Counted from the stretch's first letter, positions 23,886 through 30,924 are shown. The stretch: DNA of 38,135 nucleotides from a virus (IMGVR_UViG_3300030098_004691:1-38135), one strand, 5' to 3'. Notes: generated from the letters alone by a model not told the origin. Program-made: numbers and translations.

Positions 23886-24959
23886 TTAGATCGATACAGC
23901 ATTCACCACTTCATGCAGATCGAAGTCAGATTCATCGATATACTTCCAGGTCATAATCGGTTTCGCATGTCTTAGAATCCGTTGAGCTTCAATAATCCCA
24001 AACCTTTTATAGACCCTCTTTGCCATAGATGCTCTGAAGGCATGGAGTGGCTTCCTTCCAGTGATCCCCAATCTTTTGCATATCCTTCTCAGTACATTCC
24101 CGATGGCACCGACATGGTAATACACCCATCCCCCATCACCATTGTCCAGAAACCACACCTCAGTTTCGTTACGTTGATCCCCTTCTAGAAATGCAGCTAA
24201 TTTTTCTGACATAGGAACCCAGTTCTCAACACCAGTTTTTGGTGTCCATTCATCACCTACAACAATCCAGATTTTTCTAGATGGAATGTCGATGTGTTCT
24301 AGCTTCAGATTCAAAAGTTCACCGGCCCGGATACCAGTCTCAGATAGCATCAATAGAATTCTGATATGATCCTGGATCTTTCTTTCCATGACATATTCTT
24401 CAATCCGTTTGATTTCTTCCGGGGAATAATCTTTGATCTTTTTATCAGGCACCGAAATCTTTTTGAGTTCCAGTTTCGGAATCTCATATTTCATAGATGC
24501 ATAACTGAGGAAGCCCTTGAAGGCTTGTTGGTGTTTGGCAATGGTTGCCGGTGCCAGAAGTTCCATCCCTTTCTGGAAATTCCCCCAGTGGTCCAGGGTT
24601 AATTGCTGAATGGGATGATCATCATTGGCATCCTGGTAATATTCCAATGCAGTCTGATACTCTGACCATGTTGCTGTTTTCTGGGTGTTCCTGACATAGG
24701 TCAACCAGTCGGTTGATACCTTGGAAATCATGGACACTTGATTGGCAGATTCCTCTTTTTTCTGATCGATCAACCTCTGAAGATAGTCAGCAATCTGATC
24801 TTCCCTTCTTTTTCTACCGGCTGCTGTGTGTGTGGCATCCTTGATGCTGCAAAGCGTAACCGGTTTAGTCCTAATCCCTTTCCGGTATTCCTTGAATTTA
24901 TAGAAATTTCCATGGATGGCTAATCCAAGGATGCCATGCATTCTTGATCGGCTACGCAT
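23886..24959 (-). CDS. int: Tyrosine-family site-specific integrase
   Basis: This 357-residue recombinase carries out integration and, with a directionality factor, excision at attP. The N-terminal part has a basic DNA-binding start, then a SAM-like core-binding domain (~80-165). The catalytic domain shows R211 in 'ETGIRAGELLNLKL', K241, 'HAFR' H306 and R309, H331 in 'LRHAK' and the nucleophile Y340 in 'TWKYID'. Length and residues are complete, so the enzyme is expected to be active. GAGG six bases before ATG serves as SD. Its start overlaps the end of the upstream gene by eight bases, placing it in the repressor operon. Confidence 0.93.
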   Translation of the reverse strand: MRSRSRMHGILGLAIHGNFYKFKEYRKGIRTKPVTLCSIKDATHTAAGRKRREDQIADYLQRLIDQKKEESANQVSMISKVSTDWLTYVRNTQKTATWSEYQTALEYYQDANDDHPIQQLTLDHWGNFQKGMELLAPATIAKHQQAFKGFLSYASMKYEIPKLELKKISVPDKKIKDYSPEEIKRIEEYVMERKIQDHIRILLMLSETGIRAGELLNLKLEHIDIPSRKIWIVVGDEWTPKTGVENWVPMSEKLAAFLEGDQRNETEVWFLDNGDGGWVYYHVGAIGNVLRRICKRLGITGRKPLHAFRASMAKRVYKRFGIIEAQRILRHAKPIMTWKYIDESDFDLHEVVNAVSI

Positions 24960-25260
24960 TAATGACCTCTTTGATTTCTGAAACTATTTCAGTCACACCC
25001 AAAACCTGAATTTCAGGGACTCCCATAAGCTCAAAAGTGAACCCGTTCCTAGTGCAGATATGTATTAAATCATTATGTTTTTCATGGTTTTTATTTACAT
25101 CAATAACCATGTTCCAGATACCATTTTCAGTTTCTGCCAACATAATCAAATCACCACCACATGCTTTGATTTGCTTCACATGATCCCCAGAGAGTGTCCA
25201 GTTCCTATATTTTTCTGGTTGATCAATTTTGAATTTAACTGTGTGCCTTTCAATTACCAT
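24952..25260 (-). CDS. Unknown protein between repressor and integrase
   Basis: This 102-residue protein begins MVIERHTVKFKIDQPEKYRN and contains the segments 'GDLIMLAETENGIWNMVIDV' and 'FELMGVPEIQVLGVTEI', suggesting an alpha/beta fold with a beta-rich core. It has no HTH typical of excisionases. It is transcribed with the CI-like gene and the integrase, with an 8-base overlap into int, and has the GAAAGGCAAAT leader directly before ATG. A role in lysogeny control or an immunity/defence function would fit the position, but neither is shown. Confidence 0.7.
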   Translation of the reverse strand: MVIERHTVKFKIDQPEKYRNWTLSGDHVKQIKACGGDLIMLAETENGIWNMVIDVNKNHEKHNDLIHICTRNGFTFELMGVPEIQVLGVTEIVSEIKEVINA

Positions 25261-25301
25261 ATTTGCCTTTCTTTATCTCAGTTCTGTCTTGTTTGAAGAG
25301 A

Positions 25302-25601
25302 TTATTTTTGAACCAGTTTTTCAAGTCGTTGGACATGATAATCCAGTAACTCAAGTTTCTTTTCGGCCTTTTCGGCCCGTTCCTTCCACTGATCTTTCTT
25401 GCCCGTAAGAATCCATTCGATGGGCCATCCATTAAAGGCTAAAGACTTTAAAAAAGCCCCGGACATATCAGCCCGACCAACCAAGATACTGCTGATATAA
25501 GTCCTAGAAAATCCTAATGCTTCAGCTAGTTCAGCCTGAGTAACTTCCCTTTCCCTCATAAGATGCTGAAATCTCTTAATGATTTCAGGATCACCTTTCA
25601 T
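25302..25601 (-). CDS. CI-like repressor with XRE-type HTH
   Basis: This is a 99-residue protein from ATG 25601, with AAGGG nine bases upstream; the longer frame from 25652 would start inside the promoter. Residues ~8-65 form an HTH_XRE domain ('EREVTQAELAEALGFSRTYI' then 'SSILVGRADMSGAFLKSLA'). It ends in a coiled coil (KERAEKAEKKLELLDYHVQR) that would serve as dimerisation domain in place of a LexA-like peptidase domain, so RecA-stimulated self-cleavage is unlikely. Divergent promoters and a shared operator lie just upstream. It most probably maintains lysogeny. Confidence 0.8.
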   Translation of the reverse strand: MKGDPEIIKRFQHLMREREVTQAELAEALGFSRTYISSILVGRADMSGAFLKSLAFNGWPIEWILTGKKDQWKERAEKAEKKLELLDYHVQRLEKLVQK

Positions 25602-25621
25602 AACGATACCCTTAGATTTAT

Positions 25622-25652
25622 ATTTTAAAAAAAAGTTTTGACATTGTGTCAA
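25622..25652 (-). promoter_or_regulatory. Leftward promoter of the repressor operon
   Basis: On the - strand there is a -35 TTGACA (25652-25647), and TAAAAT at 25627-25622 serves as -10 at 19-bp spacing; a poorer TTTAAA at 17 bp is also present. The -35 is the left arm of the operator palindrome. Confidence 0.5.
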
Positions 25653-25653
25653 A
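25637..25653. promoter_or_regulatory. Operator between repressor and Cro-like gene
   Basis: TTTGACA-TTG-TGTCAAA has perfect 7-bp arms and a 3-base centre. Both arms contain TTGACA, so the operator itself supplies the -35 boxes of the divergent promoters. One bound dimer could therefore silence both directions, with autoregulation of the repressor. Confidence 0.7.
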
Positions 25654-25666
25654 TGTGTTTCATAGT
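25638..25666 (+). promoter_or_regulatory. Rightward early promoter
   Basis: -35 TTGACA (25638-25643), 17-bp spacer and -10 CATAGT (25661-25666) form a strong sigma70-type promoter reading into the Cro-like gene and the early recombination/replication genes. Confidence 0.75.
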
Positions 25667-25733
25667 TGTCATCAACACAGTGAAAACAAGATTACAACAT
25701 TGGTTTCAACATATGCAAGGAAAAAATCTGACA

Positions 25734-25922
25734 ATGCCTTTAAAGACATTAATGAAGGAAGCAGGGATCACTTTGCAGATGGTTGCCAAGGAAACTGGGA
25801 CATCCAGAACAGATGTGTGTCGGGTGCTTGATGATGACTTGAATGACAGAATCAGGACCGGTGCCATCAAACTGATCAAAGCTCAGAATCTTAAAGTAGC
25901 AAACCAGATAGCAGAGTTATGA
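25734..25922 (+). CDS. Cro-like small HTH protein
   Basis: This is a 62-residue protein from ATG 25734 (an in-frame ATG at 25713 adds seven residues; neither has an ideal SD, AAGGA lies 12 bases before 25734). The core 'GITLQMVAKETGTSRTDVCR' followed by 'VLDDDLNDRIRTGAIKLIKA' has the helix-turn-helix spacing of short XRE/Cro proteins. It is the first gene after the rightward promoter, opposite the CI-like gene, and probably competes for the same operator to commit to lytic growth. Confidence 0.7.
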   Translation: MPLKTLMKEAGITLQMVAKETGTSRTDVCRVLDDDLNDRIRTGAIKLIKAQNLKVANQIAEL

Positions 25923-26155
25923 ATGAGATTCCAAATGAAAAGCAGGAAGAATCAAGGAAGATTCAAGTCGCTACGGAAGCATTCCTGCAAAAAGGTGGGA
26001 AAATTAAAAAACTCCCATCGTTCAAAGCATTCAGTTTGCCTACCTTTTACGAAATGGAAGCAGAAGGTCAAACCGAATACCAAGAGGTTATCAACGAAGC
26101 AACTCAGACAACGGAAAGGAAACATCCATGGAGAACCTTCAGATCAGTGGTGTGA
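25919..26155 (+). CDS. Small early hypothetical protein
   Basis: This is a 78-residue protein starting MNEIPNEKQEESRKIQVATE, linked to the Cro-like gene by ATGA; that coupling decides this frame over a competing 82-codon frame four bases later. The segment 'FLQKGGKIKKLPSFKAF' resembles a short motif seen at the start of small bacterial and phage regulators. It is very hydrophilic. It overlaps the next gene by 28 bases. Confidence 0.55.
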   Translation: MNEIPNEKQEESRKIQVATEAFLQKGGKIKKLPSFKAFSLPTFYEMEAEGQTEYQEVINEATQTTERKHPWRTFRSVV

Positions 26156-26463
26156 TTCAAAAAATCTTTGATGAGCAAGTCATCTCAGAGAAATTCAAGA
26201 AACGTGAATTCGTTGTGGAAGCCGGTACACCGGAATATCCAGAGTACATCAAAATGGAATTCACCCAGGACAAAACAGGAATCCTGGATCAGTACAAAGT
26301 GAATGACCCGGTTGAAGTTTCATTCAATCTGAAAGGTCGGAAGTGGACTGATCCACAAGGTGTTGATAAGTGGTTCAACACAATCCAGGCATGGAGAATT
26401 TCTTCAGCCGGTGAGACTGCATCAGCCAACGGGGTTGCTGCAGAAGATGATATGCCCTTTTGA
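26128..26463 (+). CDS. DUF3127-like OB-fold protein, SSB-like
   Basis: This 111-residue protein's residues 1-92 follow the DUF3127 pattern: 'ISGVIQKIFDEQVISEKFKK' then 'REFVVEAG', a YPEYIKMEF strand, 'DQYKVNDPVEVSFNLKGRKW' and 'FNTIQAWRI'. This family is predicted to adopt an OB fold and to act like a single-strand binding protein. The C-terminus is a flexible linker followed by AEDDMPF, which mimics the acidic DDxPF tip by which SSB recruits partner proteins. It is placed ahead of RecE-like and ERF genes, consistent with DNA replication/recombination. Confidence 0.8.
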   Translation: MENLQISGVIQKIFDEQVISEKFKKREFVVEAGTPEYPEYIKMEFTQDKTGILDQYKVNDPVEVSFNLKGRKWTDPQGVDKWFNTIQAWRISSAGETASANGVAAEDDMPF

Positions 26464-26504
26464 AGCATATCAAATTGAAAACTGTCAAATCCCAGAAAGG
26501 CAAT

Positions 26505-27371
26505 ATGGCAGCAAATCAAATCAGTACAGAATCCATTGGCCCCGATCAGGCCAGTGCCCTGCTTGCAGGGAATCTAAGTAACCGGGATTTATCCCAAAGC
26601 TTTGTCAATAAATATGCAGCAGATATGGAGTCCGGTAAGTGGGCATCCAATGCATCCATGATCAGGATTGACACCAACGGACATCTTCAAGATGGACAGC
26701 ATCGACTTGCTGCCATCAAGCAATCTGGGACCACTCAGGATTTTGTGGTTGTTAAGGATTGTCCAGTTGAAGATTTCAAAAAACTAGATCTTGGCAGAGG
26801 TCGATCAGCTAGGGATGCACTGACTGTTCTTGGCTACAAAAAACCGAAGGTCTTGTCAGGTGGGATCAGACTTCATTATTTATACAAGTCTGGTCGGTTG
26901 ACTGAATCCTCTGTTTTTGCTGTCACTAATGACAATAAAAATGGGATTGGAAACAGAACAACTCAATTATCAAAATCTGAGACAATTGAGTATGCAATCA
27001 ATTATGCCAAGAAACATCCGATGGTTTCACCATTGGTTGAAAGGGCATCATCAATTCAAAAGGGATTTAGAATTGTCCCAGTTACAGTCTTCTTAGCTTT
27101 TCTTTTGGAAGCAAATGAATTGGGTGACACAACCCTGGAATTTGCTACCGATTTCTTAAAAGAATTTGCTGACTGCAAATCAACACCCGGAACTGCAACC
27201 CATTCATTGTTTGTGAAGATGGTTCAGCAATCCAAGACGGGGATGCATTATTCACAAGCCAATCGGTTAGCACATTTCATTGTTGCATGGAATGCCTGGA
27301 TCAAAGGTAAGCCCAGGATTCACATCAAAGTCAAAGGTTCTGTTCCTAAGATGGTAAAAGCTGATGACTAA
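26505..27371 (+). CDS. ParB/Srx-superfamily phage protein
   Basis: This is a 288-residue protein from ATG 26505, chosen because CCAGAAAGGCAAT lies directly before it; the frame is open from 26460. Residues ~28-115 hold 'YAADMESGKW', 'IDTNGHLQDGQHRLAAIKQS' and 'LGRGRSARDALTVLG', the layout of a phage/actinophage family with a ParB/sulfiredoxin-like nucleotide-binding core (DGQHRLAA at 63-70). The C-terminal half is helical and Lys-rich. Related proteins lie in early replication regions; nuclease or NTP-binding activity is possible but not shown. Confidence 0.7.
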   Translation: MAANQISTESIGPDQASALLAGNLSNRDLSQSFVNKYAADMESGKWASNASMIRIDTNGHLQDGQHRLAAIKQSGTTQDFVVVKDCPVEDFKKLDLGRGRSARDALTVLGYKKPKVLSGGIRLHYLYKSGRLTESSVFAVTNDNKNGIGNRTTQLSKSETIEYAINYAKKHPMVSPLVERASSIQKGFRIVPVTVFLAFLLEANELGDTTLEFATDFLKEFADCKSTPGTATHSLFVKMVQQSKTGMHYSQANRLAHFIVAWNAWIKGKPRIHIKVKGSVPKMVKADD

Positions 27372-27516
27372 GTGTAAGCAATGCAAAAACTTGGGAAGAT
27401 TCTGGAAGGTTGTGAATGGTTTTCTCACACCTTTCAATTGCTACAAATGCCGTGCAGCCCAGTCCAGAGTGGCAGCACCCAGCACTAAGCCTAACCCGGT
27501 AAGTGCTGAAAACTAA
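27364..27516 (+). CDS. Small zinc-ribbon protein (50 residues)
   Basis: The frame from ATG 27364, overlapping the preceding stop, gives a 50-residue protein with MTKCKQCKNLGRF and then CYKCRA 22 residues later. The two CxxC pairs, hydrophobic/aromatic spacing and basic charge fit a treble-clef or ribbon zinc knuckle. It is followed by a terminator-like hairpin, so it closes this transcription segment. Confidence 0.6.
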   Translation: MTKCKQCKNLGRFWKVVNGFLTPFNCYKCRAAQSRVAAPSTKPNPVSAEN

Positions 27517-27586
27517 ATAACCATGGACCAAGCAGCATCTGGGTTCTTCTCATGCTCTTATCCCCGGAAAAGCTGCACCAAACAAA

Positions 27587-27625
27587 AAAACCCGGCACCA
27601 GATGATCAATCCAGTGTCGGGTTTT
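27587..27625 (+). terminator. Terminator/attenuator-like hairpin
   Basis: AAAACCCGGCAC (27587-27598) pairs with GTGTCGGGTTTT (27614-27625) through a 15-base loop; the only imperfection is a G-T wobble. The A-run before and T-run after make it possibly bidirectional. It lies between the zinc-ribbon gene and the exonuclease gene. Confidence 0.65.
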
Positions 27626-27669
27626 AAATTCCCAGAAAGGCAAATTTCATAGGAACGAAAAATAATAAC

Positions 27670-28536
27670 ATGTCCATAAAAACTGTCAACAAACTTCCAG
27701 CACTCATCGATAATCTTCCATTCGAGGATTATCTGAACATGCCTGGATTTCTTCATGCTTCTCAAATCAAAAACTATGTACCCAATTCAACAGGGTCCAT
27801 CAACCACAATGAACTGAATGATCTTAGACCAGAATCTGATGCACTGAAGGAAGGAACTCTGGGGCATACAACAGTCCTAGAATTCAATGATGTCCATGAC
27901 CGGTACATCTGTATGCCTAAAGTCGATGGACGGACCAAAGAAGGCAAGGAAATGAAAAGGTTGGCTGAACAGCAAGCAGCAGCCGAAGGGAAAGAATTGA
28001 TGAATCAGGATGAATTCACACGGGCACTGCGGTGGAGAGAAAACATCCTGAATGACCCCTATGCCAAGAAATTGATGGCCAATGGTCTTCAGGGTCACAA
28101 TGAAGTCTCAGGATTCTGGCACCATGAACTAGGTGTGGATGCTTGCTGTAGACTCGACCGATTCCTTCCTCAGATCGACACCATCATTGATGCCAAGTTC
28201 ATGAGAGAAGGAAGCCCGGAATCGTTCAGAAGAGATGTATTCAAATACGGATACGATATGCAAGCTGCATGGTATATCGATGGTGTTAAGGCCATCACTG
28301 GACAGGAATGTGATTTTCTTTTTTTGGTATGTGAAAAGAACTGGCCATGGAATGTTCAACTATACCGGATTGAAGATTCCTGGATTGAAAAAGCCAGAGA
28401 AAAAATCAAGAAAGCCATCGATAAATATCATCAGTGGTGCAACTGCACTAATGATGAAGAACGGAACAAACTAAAGTCATACCATGAAGGTATTCTAACC
28501 ATTACAATGAAAAGGGAAAACGATGACACCATCTGA
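27670..28536 (+). CDS. RecE-like PD-(D/E)XK exonuclease
   Basis: This 288-residue protein resembles the RecE/exonuclease VIII domain, which degrades one strand of duplex DNA to prepare for annealing. Visible signatures are 'YLNMPGFLHASQIKNY', 'KEGTLGHTTVLEF' (the G-x-x-x-H region), 'ACCRLDRF' with the active-site Asp at ~159, 'IIDAKF' (D-x-K, ~168-171) and 'YGYDMQAAWYIDG' (Q and Y of the final motif). It is followed with a small overlap by an ERF annealing protein, the usual partner, so the pair forms a complete homologous-recombination module. Confidence 0.85.
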   Translation: MSIKTVNKLPALIDNLPFEDYLNMPGFLHASQIKNYVPNSTGSINHNELNDLRPESDALKEGTLGHTTVLEFNDVHDRYICMPKVDGRTKEGKEMKRLAEQQAAAEGKELMNQDEFTRALRWRENILNDPYAKKLMANGLQGHNEVSGFWHHELGVDACCRLDRFLPQIDTIIDAKFMREGSPESFRRDVFKYGYDMQAAWYIDGVKAITGQECDFLFLVCEKNWPWNVQLYRIEDSWIEKAREKIKKAIDKYHQWCNCTNDEERNKLKSYHEGILTITMKRENDDTI

Positions 28537-29125
28537 AAACTACATGCAATCTGACATAACAAAACTGATGCCTAGTTTGATCAAAGCAAAGTTAAAGATT
28601 GGATCAATACTAAAGTATGATGCAACCAATCCTTTTCTGAAAAACGAATATGTCAGTCTGGAAGGTCTTCTGAAAAAAGTAAACGGACCACTACTGGAAA
28701 ATGGATTGATGATTCTTCAAATGCCGACCGGTGATAAACTGATCACAAAACTGGCACATGAATCAGGTCAGTTTATTCAGTTTGAATACATTCTCAATCC
28801 AGTCAAACAAGATCCTCAGTCAATTGGTTCCAATATCACATACGCAAAGAGGTATAGCATAGAATCGATTCTAAGCCTGTCAGGTGGCAAGGAAGCCGAT
28901 ATGGATGATGATGGTACCGAAGCATCAAAAAATGCTAATAGCGGGGGATCTGGGGATTCTGATGGCCAATCTAATTCATTGTCATCTATCAAGTCTAAGG
29001 TCCAGGAACAAAAGACCAAAGCAGCACTTGATCAGTTCTTCAAAACACTACCTGAAAAGGCTCAGAAAAACCGGGCTGTCATTGATCTTTTCAAGAGCCG
29101 AAAAATTGAGTTGATTCCTGAGTGA
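28523..29125 (+). CDS. ERF-family single-strand annealing protein
   Basis: This 200-residue protein anneals complementary single strands, acting with the exonuclease. ERF family marks are 'NPFLKNEYVSLEGLL' (~37-51), 'PLLENGLMILQMPTG', 'LITKLAHESGQFIQFEYIL' and 'GSNITYAKRYSIESILSLSG' (~111-130), followed by the acidic 'DMDDDG'. A flexible Ser/Gly/Asp linker and a short helical C-terminus follow. It overlaps the exonuclease by 14 bases. Such proteins help circularise the genome and make phages mosaic. Confidence 0.85.
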   Translation: MTPSENYMQSDITKLMPSLIKAKLKIGSILKYDATNPFLKNEYVSLEGLLKKVNGPLLENGLMILQMPTGDKLITKLAHESGQFIQFEYILNPVKQDPQSIGSNITYAKRYSIESILSLSGGKEADMDDDGTEASKNANSGGSGDSDGQSNSLSSIKSKVQEQKTKAALDQFFKTLPEKAQKNRAVIDLFKSRKIELIPE

Positions 29126-29139
29126 TATCTGCTACGCAC

Positions 29140-29206
29140 GCACGGGTATATTATTAATAATATATAAAGGGTTATTAATAAAAAAAAACTTAGTAAATAA
29201 TTAAAA
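29140..29206. other. A/T-rich island, replication-origin candidate
   Basis: A non-coding stretch of almost pure A/T with two GGGT(T/A)(A)T...TTAATA-like segments (GGGTATATTATTAATAAT and GGGTTATTAATA) lies between the recombination and helicase-loader genes. Easily melted DNA with repeated short motifs beside replication genes is typical of phage origins. The repeats are too few to be sure. Confidence 0.35.
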
Positions 29207-29213
29207 CCCCCAA

Positions 29214-29234
29214 ACCCCCTTTGGAAGAGGGGGT
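29214..29234 (+). terminator. GC-rich hairpin before 29253
   Basis: ACCCCCT-TTGGAAG-AGGGGGT is a perfect 7-bp stem with a 7-base loop, followed by ATTTC. The weak T-run suggests partial termination or mRNA protection between the ERF gene and the next operon segment. Confidence 0.45.
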
Positions 29235-29252
29235 ATTTCAAATGGATTTGAT

Positions 29253-29636
29253 ATGCCTAAAATCATACCACCTTCAGCAGAAGAAATCTTGGATGGAACT
29301 ATCATCCCAGAAGAACTGCAGCACCTAGAAACCTTTGAAGATATCTGGTCAGAGTGGGTCTGCTATAAGCAAGAAGAATGTGCTGACCGGGATGGCTACT
29401 TAAAACCCTGGAACAGTGTCAAAGCAGGACAACGGGCACTGTCCATGATTCGGAACCAGTTCATGAAAGGCCGGGATGTTGTTCATGTCATCAATGAATC
29501 GATGAACCGACAATGGATTGGTATCAGATTCGACATCATTGAAGACAAGCCCAGACAGCAGCAGAGATCCAGAGATATGACATCAGCATTGGATCTGGAA
29601 TGGATGAATATTAAAAAGAAAGGTGTAACACAATGA
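29253..29636 (+). CDS. Replication-region protein (possible primosome component)
   Basis: This 127-residue protein has the segment 'FEDIWSEWVCYKQEECADRD' followed by 'GQRALSMIRNQFMKGRDVVH' and 'INESMNRQWIGIRF', which resembles the C-terminal part of phage replication proteins ('W..W..YK........I..SI..GW.G..'). That part normally follows a DnaD- or HTH-type DNA-binding domain; here only this domain is present, so it may act as an accessory factor. It lies directly after the A/T-rich island and before a helicase-loader-like gene. Confidence 0.55.
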   Translation: MPKIIPPSAEEILDGTIIPEELQHLETFEDIWSEWVCYKQEECADRDGYLKPWNSVKAGQRALSMIRNQFMKGRDVVHVINESMNRQWIGIRFDIIEDKPRQQQRSRDMTSALDLEWMNIKKKGVTQ

Positions 29637-29824
29637 CTGAATCCCAATTTGCAGAAATCAAAGGTGAACTTGCAGAAATAAAAGAAAATCAGATGACACC
29701 AGAGTTTCAGAAAGAACTTCTGGGAACACTGAAGATGTTGACAGATGTCATGGAACGACACTCTGAAATTCTGGAACTCATCAAAAGAGATCCCGAAGAA
29801 GAACCTGAAATTATGTTGAGCTAA
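29633..29824 (+). CDS. Small coiled-coil protein
   Basis: This is a 63-residue acidic protein starting MTESQFAEIKGELAEIKENQ, almost entirely predicted helix with heptad spacing, ending DPEEEPEIMLS. It is coupled by ATGA to the gene before it and by TAATGA to the one after. No family is recognised. Confidence 0.55.
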   Translation: MTESQFAEIKGELAEIKENQMTPEFQKELLGTLKMLTDVMERHSEILELIKRDPEEEPEIMLS

Positions 29825-30009
29825 TGAAAACCCTGGAACAGGAACAGTGCCAGTTCTGTCACAGAATCGGGTTACAGTTCTGTCATGGTCATTATCACTG
29901 CACTCATTGTGGTTCAGCAAATTTTGAGTGCTGTTCTGGTGAACTAAATCAGGAGTCAAATGGATTGGACAGTGATCGTAGTTTGGACCCTATTAGCGAT
30001 CCTAGTTAG
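29824..30009 (+). CDS. Small zinc-ribbon protein
   Basis: This 61-residue protein has the Cys/His array CQFC (9-12), FCHGHYHCTHCG (19-30) and FECCSGE (34-40). The 'GHYHCxxCG...CCxGE' arrangement is one I know from short phage and bacterial zinc proteins without known function. It starts in an ATGA overlap. The downstream membrane gene begins inside its 3' end at 29960. Confidence 0.65.
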   Translation: MKTLEQEQCQFCHRIGLQFCHGHYHCTHCGSANFECCSGELNQESNGLDSDRSLDPISDPS

Positions 30010-30106
30010 CATTATTTCAGGAATGCTTTGGATCATCATGAACTACTATATCAAGATTGAAATGGTGCCTAAATGCATCTGGTGTGGAAGAGAAGATCAT
30101 GAATGA
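29960..30106 (+). CDS. Small membrane protein with C-terminal CxxC
   Basis: This is a 48-residue protein from ATG 29960 with AGGAG five bases upstream, a better SD than its neighbours have. Residues 4-27 are a single hydrophobic span (TVIVVWTLLAILVSIISG onward). The tail holds KCIWCGREDHE, a CxxC that may bind metal or be redox active. The stop overlaps the next gene start (ATGAATGA). The function is unknown; it could be a superinfection-exclusion or signalling peptide. Confidence 0.55.
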   Translation: MDWTVIVVWTLLAILVSIISGMLWIIMNYYIKIEMVPKCIWCGREDHE

Positions 30107-30524
30107 CATCACACTTCAGACCCTGCTTCAGTGCCTGAAAGCATGTGAAAAGAATTATTCAGCCCATGTACGGGAACATGGCAAATTAGATCAGGCTGAT
30201 ATAGCACTCTGGAAATCAGGATTATCAGATCTGACACCACTTCAGATCCAGGATGGATTTGATAGGCACATCAAAACATCAAAATGGTTTCCGACTGTTG
30301 CTGATGTCAGAGGTGGAAGCAACGAAAGAAAAAGAGGTGATGACTGGGATAGATCCATGGCCATAACATGGGACCCAATGTATGAGATGATCGAAGGTGA
30401 AAAGAAAATCAAGCCGATGACCCCGGAACAAAGGTCAAGGCTGCATAGGCTTATGGAAGAAGCTAAACAATCTCTGAAAAAATCTCATGGAAGAGATCAA
30501 ACTGGATCTACCTTGGCCGGTTAG
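30099..30524 (+). CDS. Helicase-loader-like protein
   Basis: This is a 141-residue protein from ATG 30099 (GGAAGAG about eight bases upstream); the longer frame from 30057 lies in the preceding membrane gene. The segment 'ADIALWKSGLSDLTPLQIQD' followed by 'GFDRHIKTSKWFPTVADVR' has the 'W...L.dl....v...l..hi....fPt.aDv' layout of phage helicase loaders such as the G39P type. The C-terminus is basic and helical ('EQRSRLHRLMEEAKQSLKKS'). It would recruit the host replicative helicase, since the phage has none of its own. Confidence 0.55.
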   Translation: MNDITLQTLLQCLKACEKNYSAHVREHGKLDQADIALWKSGLSDLTPLQIQDGFDRHIKTSKWFPTVADVRGGSNERKRGDDWDRSMAITWDPMYEMIEGEKKIKPMTPEQRSRLHRLMEEAKQSLKKSHGRDQTGSTLAG

Positions 30525-30924
30525 TGCCAACGGATATTGGCAACCAGTTGGTAAACGATTAGTCAAAACCAAACAGGCCAGAGACTACATTTCAAAGGTC
30601 ACTCTGGACTGGATGGAAGCCCGTGCAGAGCATGGTCTAAAACCCTTCAAGAATGGAACTGAATTGGCTATGGCCATCAGTGCTCATTATCCAAAAAGGA
30701 AGGGTCCAGATGCTGATCTGGATAATCTCACCAAAGTCCTGATTGATGCCCTTGAGGTGGCAGGAGTCTATGACAATGACAATTGTCTGAGACATGTCCA
30801 GATCACCAGAGAATCTGGGGTGCCTGAAGGTCTAGTCAGGGTCTATCTCAGACCCATTAAATCCGGGCTGCACCTGGATAAATCATCACTCAAAGTTCTG
30901 GGGGTCCATGAGTATTGCGACTGA
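30487..30924 (+). CDS. rusA: RusA-type Holliday junction resolvase
   Basis: This 145-residue protein, a dimeric Mg-dependent nuclease, resolves four-way junctions made by recombination. The family signature 'GPDADLDNLTKVLIDALEVA' is at residues 73-92 with Asp ligands D75, D77 and D79 region and D87, followed by 'GVYDNDN'. The start 'LPWPVSANGYW' is also typical. The C-terminal ~25 residues go beyond the usual 120-residue length. It acts with the RecE/ERF module and clears branched DNA before packaging. It overlaps both neighbours. Confidence 0.88.
   Translation: MEEIKLDLPWPVSANGYWQPVGKRLVKTKQARDYISKVTLDWMEARAEHGLKPFKNGTELAMAISAHYPKRKGPDADLDNLTKVLIDALEVAGVYDNDNCLRHVQITRESGVPEGLVRVYLRPIKSGLHLDKSSLKVLGVHEYCD

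Noticed and set aside
25638-25733. Long N-terminal extension of the Cro-like protein from 25638
   Set aside because: It would start inside the -35 box and operator; the transcript begins downstream of it.
25923-26171. Alternative 82-codon frame at 25923
   Set aside because: It competes with the ATGA-coupled frame at 25919; its Lys/Ser-rich translation lacks protein-like patterns and runs past the DUF3127 start.
29483-29959. 158-codon open frame on the - strand
   Set aside because: Opposes four tightly coupled + strand genes with good motifs; the His/Phe/Cys-rich translation looks random.
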